Shown piece after piece: positions 29,064 to 38,110 of a DNA stretch of 38,110 nucleotides (positions are counted from its first letter, which is position 1; every line of letters begins with the position of its first letter). The position numbers and the translations under genes were made by a program. The notes beneath the pieces are model-generated. The model was not told the DNA's origin and ran no database searches. It saw only the letters and a program-made list of their open reading frames with translations. Source of the DNA: Plakobranchus ocellatus (lineage: Eukaryota; Mollusca; Gastropoda; Plakobranchidae); the NCBI GenBank assembly GCA_019648995.1, contig BLXT01005252.1, forward strand, positions 779,379 to 817,488, written 5' to 3'.

Positions 29064-32000
29064 GTATTTTGTGAATATATATGTTCTTGATCAGATTTTC
29101 ATCCCGTAATTTATGAATGTGTTGGAAATGAAATTATCTATCAGTCAGAGGAGTTGATATATGATATTGATATATTGCTGCTATTTTAAAACAGTGTTAT
29201 AGAGAATGAAACAAGAAAGGGATGCAAAACTTACGGTTCCTAAATATAAATGAAGCAGCTGTCGTAACTGCTAAACATTTCTTGCTACAGATGCTGCTGT
29301 TTAATGAGCATTGGAATTTTCTACATTTCGGGTTGATCCAGATTTTTTTTTTCTATGCAAGTGCTTTGAATAATCTGCATCTGACTCCAGTTAATCTAAA
29401 TTTTTTCAAACTGAAAATTTCCACTGTCTAAAATTTTAGGGAAAAATTGTGTAATCAGAATGTTTTTTTCCTGTGCAATTGAATATTCTGTGCAAAATAT
29501 TCAATGGCTTTCACAATCAAAAGAAACAGAAAGCAGCCCCACTATTAAAGCCTTACCTCAGACAAAAGGGGTGGGGCTCAACAACACAGAACCATGGCTG
29601 AAATCACATCTTAGTTAAAAGGTATAAGTGTCTGAGAGCAGTGTGATCAAAGCCTTCTACGCTAGTTTCTTGGTCAAGAAACGTTATTAGCGGTTAGAAG
29701 CCCTGCCTTTGAAGTGTAGCCCAGGTATGCTAATTATACCTGAGTGCACAGAAAACAGGTCATTAGCTTTTTTTTAAAGATTTGATTTGATTGAAAAGCA
29801 GACAGCCTTGCACAACCATGTCAGCCACACTGGCAGAGGTGGAAGCGTGTATGGAACCCATGGTTTGTGCAGACAGAGGACTCACACATGTTGTTGATTT
29901 TTGGATAATCTGCAATTAGCTTTATAGAGAAGAATTCACATAAATGGGGCCAAGTGTAATTGTATATACACGCAAAAATGAGTCTTCTTCAGTTTTATGT
30001 CTAAAACTGATGTCTTCTAAACAGAACGTTGTGATGATGAAATGCTGGTAGCAGCAAGCACCAAGTTACAACTGACTAAAAATGTTGGCAAGAATGGTTA
30101 TTCCCTTTCAGTTTTCATTCTTTACACATAAATATGTCCTTGTCATTTTTGTCTTTTATGATAAGTTGAAACTTTGCAATTCATAAGTTACTTTCAAAAA
30201 TATTTTTTTGCAAAGTCTGACAAGTACAAGAATTTATATTTATTTGTTTTCAATGTTACATTATAAATACCTTCGAAATTGATGTTGTAAGCATGATTTC
30301 TATAGGGCATACCAGGAATGGCTAATTATTTAAAATTAAATTAAAAAGTTACTGTTGTTCAAATTATTTTAGGTAGACCCTACTGAAATTTATCTTTGTA
30401 AATTGATTTTACTCTCTCCTAAGTGAAATTAAATTTCAATTATATTCATGAAGCTGTTTTCCCATGCCCTGGAGCAGAGCCAGAGACATGAATCTAAAAT
30501 TACTAACCCCTGATTCTGCATTAAAAAATACATTATTGCTTGTGAGACTTTGACTTTACTTACAGATTACAAGGACACAGTTCCAAGGCACAGATTACAG
30601 TGTGAGCATTGCGATTATATTGCAAGAGAAATGGCTTCCTTGAAGGAGCATATGAGAAAACACACAGGTTTGAACTCGACATTATGATAAGATTATGATA
30701 AGATTTTCTCTGAGAGGTGCAAAACTTGAGATTTTTTTAAAAACCTTTCCTCTCTTTCATCTTTCTCTTTTCCTCTCTCTTCCTTTTTCTCTATATCTGT
30801 GACCTCTCTCATCTCTTTCCTCTCCTCTCCATCCCTCTTTCTGCCATCTTCTTCTCCCTTCCTCTCTCTTTGCCTTCTTTCTTCTTTCTCTCTCTCCTCT
30901 GTTACCCTCCCTCTCTTCCATCTTTCTCCCCTCTCTCCCACTTTCCCTGTCCTTTATTTTATTTCTCTCTCTCTCTCCCTCTTTTTATCCCTCCTCATTC
31001 TTCTGATCTTTTCTCCTTTCCCACCTCTCTCTCCATCTACCTTTTTCTCACTTTTCCTTCCCCTATTTCTTTCTCTCTCTGTCTCCTTCTCTCCCACATG
31101 CTTCATGCAACATTTCTTTGCCTTGATTTTAAAGTCGTAAATTATGTCAAGCTCAAGAGCAAAATATCACTGTTGTTTTCCTTTTTTTTAACTGCTTGTA
31201 AAAACAAAACTGCCTAGGAGTCTAGGACTGGCCACAGCATTGTCTGAAACAGAGCGAAGGGCTTGCTCTTAACTAGGGATGGCTTAGAAAAAATCTGCGG
31301 AGTTGGTGCAGGGGCACGAAAGGATGCAGACCATGTTGCAATCTTCTTCTGATAGTGTTGTATGTCTATATAAGCAAAGAAGAATTTACCTTTGGGCCTC
31401 TGATTTTAAAAGCCATGCCTACACTTTATTCATGCAAGTGAATTCTTTGTATGGAAATTTGCATGAGAAATTATCTGTATGGCCTGTCTCTGCACCACAG
31501 TAAGCTGCCTTTAATAATCCATTGTTTACTGTACAATAAAGCAACAGTAGCTCACAATGTTTCAGCAGCATCAGATCTACTAAGGAGAAAATTAACTGAA
31601 GCAAGTTTGACCGAAGTAAATTCTACTGTTTATATAATTAATATGCAGTTTTGAAAACACAGCAGTCTTTGCCTAAATCATTAGCACATAAACATACTTT
31701 GAGAGCTGTGTGCATGTGTACACTTGTCTGTCTGATATGAAAATTGTCTTTTTGTTTGTTTTTTTTACCATGTATGCATGTTAATGTTGTCAAAAGACTT
31801 AGTTAATCTGCAGATAATTTTATACACATGTATTCAATTTAGATATCAAACACGGGTGTCCTTAGTGCAACACTTTTTAGGTTGACAAGTACAATAAAAT
31901 AATAAACTGATTTTCATCTTTATGAGCAACAAGTGCAAGAAAACTAACACAATTTTGAAACTTTTTTGATTTTGCAATTCATATGGATTTTTTCTCTGAA

Positions 32001-34268
32001 TTGATAGAACAGACAATAGACTTTAAAAATATCTGCTGAATTACCGTAATAGCTATAAATTTGACATCCACCATTAGTTTTTCTTACCCATTGACATCTA
32101 AACATGTTTGGTAATGACAACTGACTTTCAAAATTTGTGTTTAAATTACCATATCTATAACTTTAGATATATAGGCCTACTGGTATTTTTCTTTGTTGTT
32201 GTTGGTTTATATCTTTTTGGCTTTGAATAGAGATGTCAACGAACCTACAAGAAATTTTAAATAGTGTCAAGTTTGGAAGACTTCACACGGTTGTCTTTTG
32301 CTTTCAAATGTAAAATTTGTATAATTTCAATAAATTTAAACTTTATTCTCATACTTGTACTTAACATATCCACAGTTTGTCATGTGTGAAATTACAATTA
32401 TACTTTTTTTAAAAAAAAAAACCAGCAAAACCCTCTTCTTTTTTTTTTTCACTATGGAGTAAATTTTGAAGAAGGTAGTATTCACATTTTGTGAAATGAA
32501 AGTCTTAGTTGAAATGTTTCAGTGTGAATGTTATTAAGCAGAGTAGTACATGTACAAATAATAAAGCATACTGAATTGGTATGATAGTTTCTTACTTAAA
32601 TCATTTCTTTGGGGTCAATTTTATGCTAAGGTAAATGATTTTCAGGGAGTAACAGTTTGAAGATGTGAAGAACTAATTTGGTATTGCATTTATTTTCTGT
32701 GATGCTACGTCTTTTAAAAAACTGAGGCTTTATTGGCTTTTTTTTTTTTCAATTATTCAGGTGAGAAGATTTTGTGCCCCCATGATGGCTGTAAGTTTGC
32801 ATCTTTCTATGCGAGATCCCTCAGTAAACACCTGAAACAAAAGCATTCAGTGGAAAAGACACAGTGCTGTTACATCTGCGGGTTTCAGACTCGGCACGCC
32901 TCATCGCTGACCAAACACATTACTCTCATCCACAAGGACTTCAAGCCTTATAAGTGTGCTCATTGTATATTCACAGCTCTGTATCCATCGGAAATTATAA
33001 CACATGCAAAAAGTAAACATTTGAAACACAAAAGATTTGCTTGTCCCAAATGTCCTTTCAAAACAAGTTACCAGCTGGCCATCCAAAAGCATATTGCACG
33101 GCACAACGAGACCGATAGTTTTGCCTGCCTGGTATGCGGAGGGGTTTTGGCATCTAGGAGTAAGGCAAAGAAACATATGGAAAAAGAACATGGCATAACA
33201 CAATTTGCGTTTCTGGAAGAACCATCGTGGGAAAAGGTGAATCCAAATGATTATAAAATCAAAGAGGAAATCCAGCCATCTATAGATCTTGATAGCATTG
33301 TTGTTTTGAATGAAACCTCAAAGTCTATAGAAAAAAAGAAAGCTAAAAAGTCTTTGAGTAAAACTCCATCAAAACGCTCAGTTAAAACTGCAACCAAACG
33401 CACTTCTAAAAATGCATCGAAAAGCACTGTCAAGGCAACAGCAAAAGAGACTGGCTCAAAAGATGTCTTTGAATATGATGAAAGTGCTTTGCCACATTCT
33501 TCTGTACTGGAGGGTAATACTAATTTACCTGAATTATCTGTCCAAAACACAAATCCTTACACCAGCCACAGGCAAGAAACCAAAGAAGGAAACCCCATGT
33601 TGTCTGGAACAACTGCTGACCTGGATGACAACGAAAATTCCTTGAGCTCATTATTTGACCTCATGTCCGACTTTCCACGGCCAACAACGCTGAACAGATG
33701 TCAATCTGCCAGCACCCTTATGTTTGCATCTCTGTCCCCTCATCTCATTGACAGACCTCTCACGCCAGATTTCTTTACGGACAGCCCATCTGTTGCTTCA
33801 TTTTTTCCAAATTTTTCTTCTAAGAATCTTGAAACTGACGGTTTGAGTCTGGTTAACGAATCGACTTATGAAAACATTTCTCAGGCTTTGCCGTCTTCAT
33901 CCATACCTAGCCTGCCATCCCATCCCTCTCACTTCAGACATGCTAACACATCTTCCCCAATGCTTCCAAATTTTATTTGTTCTCCTCAGCCGGGCAGTTC
34001 AAGGTCACTGGGTCCGATTAACTTACCTCTGTCTTTAGAGCCAGAATCAAACTGCATGGAAGTGGATTCTGTGCTCTCTGAGCTTGATAGCTGTGCTGCA
34101 GATGCCACTACAGACTCTGCCTTCGCAAGAATCAGCCAGAACTTTGCCTCAGAAATCCAAGATGCTGTAGCCTGCGTTCCAATTTCAGAAGAGGCCACCA
34201 AGAGTGTGGGAAGGACCAGCAGTAACTCTCAAAATGAATCCCCTTTTCCCTCCAAACTCGATCTATAG
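28124..34268 (+). CDS. C2H2 zinc finger protein, nine fingers, three coding exons
   Basis: Coding segments 28124-29063, 30566-30667 and 32761-34268 join in frame (940+102+1508 nt) to 849 residues. Start: ATG at 28124 is the first after the acceptor at 28107; an upstream in-frame ATG at 28037 lies in the intron. Features: N-terminal Cys/His cluster (C24, C27, H42, C46); C2H2 fingers starting at C235, C263, C291, C326, C353, C384, C413, C442 and C470; basic Lys/Ser/Thr stretch 536-581 with a possible SUMO site IKEE (K515); and a Ser/Pro-rich, probably disordered tail to the end. It is likely a nuclear DNA-binding regulator, by inference from the finger array. I do not recognise a specific orthologue. 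It diverges from ARIH1. Confidence 0.92.
29064..30565. other. Zinc finger gene intron
   Basis: A 1.5-kb intron. It contains an unusual non-AT-rich segment at 29520-29900 with inverted pairs (AGCCCCAC with GTGGGGCT; TTTCTTG with CAAGAAA) that may be an unidentified short interspersed repeat. Nothing codes. Confidence 0.6.
30566..30667 (+). CDS. Zinc finger gene, second coding exon (finger 4)
   Basis: A 102-nt exon encoding one complete C2H2 finger, C326-x2-C329-x12-H342-x3-H346, followed by T and part of G of the linker. Acceptor CTTACAG|AT, donor ACAG|GTTTGA, phase 1 on both sides, so skipping it keeps the frame. Confidence 0.92.
30741..31103 (+). repeat. CT-rich polypyrimidine tract in an intron
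   Basis: About 360 bases almost entirely of C and T (CTCTCT, TTTCTC, CCCTCC types) on the plus strand. Strand asymmetry is extreme. The frames at 30693-31217 are low-complexity translations. Mirror-like pyrimidine tracts can form triplex DNA, which is an inference only. Confidence 0.93.
31104..32760. other. Remainder of zinc finger gene intron 2
   Basis: AT-rich intron sequence ending with the acceptor TTTTTTCAATTATTCAG. Small open frames at 31303-31654 show no protein-like features. A TAGGCCTA-type word lies at 32172. Confidence 0.65.
32761..34268 (+). CDS. Zinc finger gene, third coding exon (fingers 5-9 and tail)
   Basis: The first codon GGT is completed from exon 2, giving the linker H-T-G-E-K across the junction. 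Fingers 5-9 span residues 353-491, followed by the basic segment and the Ser/Thr/Pro-rich tail ending PSKLDL with a TAG stop at 34266. The open frame upstream to 32733 is intronic, because it precedes the acceptor. Confidence 0.94.
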
Positions 34269-36519
34269 CATTAAGTAAGGCTGTTCATTTTAACCAATAT
34301 TGATTTATATTATGTTTTTATTTTATGAATAATTTTTCAGACAACATTTTTATAAGATTCATTGGTAACTGTATTTTCTTTCTGAATGGATAAATGAAAG
34401 AGGAACAGGTCCTTGTGCATGATTAGATTAGGGACATGTGCTTATTTCTTTTTTTTATTTGATTTCATCCTGATTTGTGGTTGTTCTGCCTCTCCTGTGT
34501 GCAGCCCTTTAGCAATTCATTACACTAGCCCTTTCTTTCTTTCTCTCTCCCAGGCTGCCATTTGCCAACCAATAACTCTTTTCATTTCCCTGTTTTCACT
34601 TGTTGAAAATTAACTCCTCTTTTCCAGCTTGAACATTTTCTTAGTTTCCTTGTAGCCACATTTATCTTCTCATTGCCCACCTCTCACATTAATATGCGTT
34701 ATTTTTTGTATGCTTTTTTCTTACTCTTTTTTTTTTTGTCACTTTTTGTCATTCTTAATCTTTCTTTCCTGCCCCAAGGTCTTTGGTTCTCTTTCTCTCT
34801 CCTATTGAAGCTTTCTACGTTTTTACTTGATCAATCTCTGTATCTTCAATCTTGTGTCTTCTCTGTCCTAGCCACACATTCCTTTCTTGTCTCCTTATGT
34901 AGGTTTATACTGCATCATATCTGCTATCATTTCTTTATAATTCTTCTTTTTTTTCTTGCCTTCTTCTTTCTCTTTCGTTCTGCCTCACTTGTTCTGTCTA
35001 CCCCCCCCCCCTTTTTTTTTCTCATGATTTCATCCTATTTTCCTTTAGCATTCTATCAATATTTTATTATCCTCTTCTTTTTGCTTGTGTCTATTTGTAT
35101 GCATTTTTGTTAAAGGGAGTTTTATTTTCTTCAATTGTAAAAAAAATGTTTCATTTCATAAAAAACTGAAAAATGTTCTATCTTACTCTCAAATTCTGGT
35201 GTCTTGTGTGTACTTGCCCAAGGAAAAGATCAGGTAGGGACTTGTAAAAGATCAATATATTTTTTTTTTCATTTTGAAATGGCTTCTTTTCATCAAAAGT
35301 ATTTTTTAAAAAAAAAGTGTGATAGAAGCACTAAAAAAAAACATGTTTTATATGCCTATTAAAATTATAGTCCTGATTTTTTTTTTAACTGCTCTGAATG
35401 AGTTACGGTATATTTTAAATGAGGAAAGAATGCTCTGCACACTTCGGATTTATTAGCGAGGAGGGGCTATTTCATATTCTGTCAATATATCAAAAGATAT
35501 ACTCTCTTGTTTAAGCTCTTTTTGTGGTCTATTTTCTTAAGCTCTTTTATCATAGACTTACCCTAAAAAAGTGGGTTTTTTTTTTTCCTTCACATTGTTG
35601 AATAATTGTGTGGAAAATCTACAGAAAGTTATTCAACAAAAACTTGTCCTGAGGGTACCTACAAAAATATGTATGAGCCCAAAAGGTCAATATTGAAACA
35701 AAAATCCTAGCATAAAGATATAGATACAGGAATAGAATAAAAAATTAGAATTGGAACTAAAGTCAATGTCACTATGGGATATTACCAGTGTTGATAATAG
35801 GTGGAGTGCACTGTACTTAAGTCTCATATTTCTTAAAATTTCATTTAGAGAATCATCGGACTTATTTGGACATGGATGTGTATCCTGATTTTCTGTTCAC
35901 CATATGTTTACACTATATCAATTCTATTAAAAGGTCTGTATAAAGCTTTGAATTTTGAATACAAATTTTTAACATTTTTAAAAAATTAATAATAATATAT
36001 TGAATAATTGTTTTTTTTTGGATGATGATAATTCAAGATCAATCTTATGTATACATTTATTTTCATTTACAATGCTGAAAAAATCAAAATCTGTGATTTT
36101 TGCCTCAAAATAAGGCTATTTATCATTTGCCTTTGAAAGTGAAATTCCACACTTGATGGATTTTTTATCTTTTTAGACCCTTAATTTTCTAAAAGTGAAT
36201 GTAGAATGAGAAGTGCTTCTTTATTGCAAGAGAAATATGAAAGATCATCCAATGATATGATGGAATTTTTTTTCTGTTATTACAATTTACTTTTGTATAA
36301 CTTAGGATTAAAGCAACCTTTCCCCCCCCTCATTAGTCAATAGTGAATGATTTATGAGCAGTATGTGTTCAATAGTGGAAGTATTCTAGACAACTAACAC
36401 ATGGAGGAATCTACAAAATTTTTAGAGAAGCTTTTGATTAAAAATTATCATGATATTATGATGTTTGCACAGATCTGAAGTGTGGAATGGGGTTTTTATT
36501 TAAAATAAATCTAAAAGCA

Positions 36520-36579
<60 letters not shown>

Positions 36580-36870
36580 TATATATGTATAAATATATAT
36601 TTATATAGCATTTAATTTTACAGACTCGAGTCTAGATTAAAAATTTATTTTTAAGATTTTAAGATTTGTGTTGTTAAAAAATAAGATGACAGACTATTCA
36701 TGCCGACTTGAAATACATGTGTAAATAATGCCAAATTATCACAATACTTTTATTTGTATGTTTTGTTGTATTAGCTACAAAATGATGTGAATACAGCACC
36801 TTATGTATGGATGAGCTTTGCAGTTCATCCATGTCTGTATAAGCTTTTTTTTTTTTTCTAATGAATAAAA
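34269..36870 (+). other. Probable 3'UTR of the zinc finger gene, T-rich
   Basis: Non-coding DNA after the stop, with long T-rich and CT-rich stretches (34520-35060). Canonical AATAAA words lie at 35736, 36504 and 36864. Which one ends the transcript cannot be decided by eye. The 146-residue frame at 34673-35113 is low-complexity Phe/Leu/Ser and not a gene. Confidence 0.5.
36524..36608. repeat. (TA)n microsatellite
   Basis: An uninterrupted TA run to about 36575, then interrupted AAATATATATGTAT units to 36608. Confidence 0.97.
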
Positions 36871-38047
36871 ACAGACAAAATACAATCCACTGCTTCAAAA
36901 GATAATTTGGTCTTTTTTGTAAAATATTTGTGAGTGTTTGAAAACTTAAAACCATCCTTTTTCACTTGATTGTTAAAATGATATATCTAGTTTTTACTAC
37001 ACTTTTATTTAAAAATCCAGAGCATTGATTGAAAATTAAAGTTATTTATAGTTGGTTTGATGAGTAATGAAAAAAAATTATTACATTGCTAATGCAGCAA
37101 GAAGCAAAACTGAAAATTCTGCCAAAAAACATTATGAAATTTGTGTCTCTTTACTACTTTAGAGTATAATGATCACTTTTGTTAATTTTTTTTTTTTAAA
37201 TGCAGTAGTGGAGCTAATCTGAAATAGCCCTGGGAGTAGTGGGACCCTTGCATCATGTCTCGGTGTTTCTCTCTCTATTTCTGTAGTGATGTAAATATGC
37301 CTGCAGCGGAATTTCACTTGTGCAAAACTTACCTAGATTGGGGGCCCAATGCATGGAACTAGACATTTGTTTGGAATTTTTTTTTTTAATTATTATTAAG
37401 GACTGCTAAGTTAGTATAACAAGACATAATCTGCGATTAATTGTTTTACTCAGTCATGTACCATGAGTTCTAGAAATGTCACAGCAGTTTAAGAAATTAG
37501 CCAGCTTTGTAACTTTTTTTTCAAACATATACAGCAACAGTGAAACAAAAAGACAGCACACAGATGTGATTTTTCAAATCAATTATAACAACTAGTTGCT
37601 GTGTAACCCGTTCTTCAAACGTATGAGTGGAACCACAACAGAGGAAAGAAAGAGAGAGAGAGAGTAGATTAGTACAAGCAATCCAAATGATATGAGATAC
37701 TATTTTAAACATTATATCTACATGAACCCAAGATTCTAGATCTAGATAACAATCGTGCCGTATGAAATAAAATAAGATACTGAGCTATTCCCTTATCTGT
37801 GAATATTTGCGCTAGTCTAAAAATAAACGCATAGGGTAATGCAAAAAAGAAAAACACACAACTCAAAAACTTGAAAGTTGGTCCGGTTTCAATTGCAGAT
37901 GGTTATTTAAATTTCTCTTTAGTTTTCTTCTTTTTCAACAAAATACTACCCCTATTCTCAACTGCTTATTTTTATGCACTTACCTCACGTATCTGAGTTT
38001 TGGAGTTTTGGAGATTTCCCTGTTCGGTTTTTTGTTGTCCTAGCTCA
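36871..38047. other. Downstream non-coding DNA
   Basis: AT-rich, with a short (GA)n at 37648-37664 and AGATCT words near 37740. I see no coding region. Confidence 0.5.
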
Positions 38048-38092
38048 CATATATATATATATATATATATATGTATGTTTATATATATTAAT
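38048..38092. repeat. (AT)n microsatellite near the window end
   Basis: About 24 bases of pure AT dinucleotides, then an interrupted ATGTATGTTTATATATATTA tail. Confidence 0.92.
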
Positions 38093-38110
38093 TTATACAC
38101 ATAATGACAT

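Noticed and set aside
30693-31217. Three low-complexity frames of 82-115 residues
   Set aside because: Products of the CT-rich tract on either strand.
32733-32760. ATG-like start of the third zinc finger exon frame
   Set aside because: This short Phe-rich stretch is the polypyrimidine tract and acceptor; the phase-1 junction restores the HTGEK linker.
34673-35113. 146-residue Phe/Leu-rich frame resembling membrane protein
   Set aside because: Comes from T-rich 3'UTR sequence with homopolymer runs; hydrophobicity follows from poly-T codons.
36524-36608. Replication origin or matrix attachment site in the TA run
   Set aside because: A plain dinucleotide microsatellite gives no specific evidence for either.

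Overview
The window looks like nuclear DNA of an invertebrate animal, most plausibly a mollusc or another lophotrochozoan. It is AT-rich, has GT-AG introns with pyrimidine-rich acceptors, and is loaded with microsatellites, minisatellites and decayed transposons. AGATCT-rich and TAGGCCTA-like words recur, which I associate with marine invertebrate genomes. The species assignment is inference.

Two protein genes can be reconstructed, and they diverge from a central intergenic region. On the minus strand (14351 down to 2014) lies a complete Ariadne-1 RBR E3 ubiquitin ligase (ARIH1 orthologue). It has 14 coding exons whose phases all join, giving 512 residues with a UBA-like region, RING1, IBR, catalytic RING2 and Ariadne autoinhibitory domain. 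On the plus strand (28124 to 34268) lies an unrecognised C2H2 zinc finger protein. It has three coding exons, 849 residues, nine C2H2 fingers, a basic patch and a Ser-rich tail. I see no functional link between the two genes.

Layout: 1-1205 holds a 33-bp minisatellite split by a 240-bp inverted-repeat insertion. 1206-2013 is the probable ARIH1 3'UTR. 2014-14351 is ARIH1, with a fossil non-LTR reverse transcriptase (5335-6460), a piggyBac-like MITE (2237-2467) and two partial duplications of splice-acceptor regions in its introns. 14352-28107 is intergenic or 5' non-coding DNA. It holds a GC-richer promoter candidate near 16.7-17.0 kb, CRE palindromes, a 34-bp repeat in both orientations, a small ORF at 19215, a ~3 kb foldback element (19499-22503) split by a 1248-bp TG...CA insertion that looks like a solo LTR, a 62-base assembly gap, and a 987-bp hAT-like element (25872-26858). 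28108-34268 is the zinc finger gene, followed by a T-rich 3'UTR and AT microsatellites.

The most interesting content is the layered insertion record. In two places the pre-insertion site can be read from a second copy in the same window: the MITE from a tandem duplicate, the solo LTR from the other arm of the foldback. I found no prokaryotic genes, CRISPR array or defence system.
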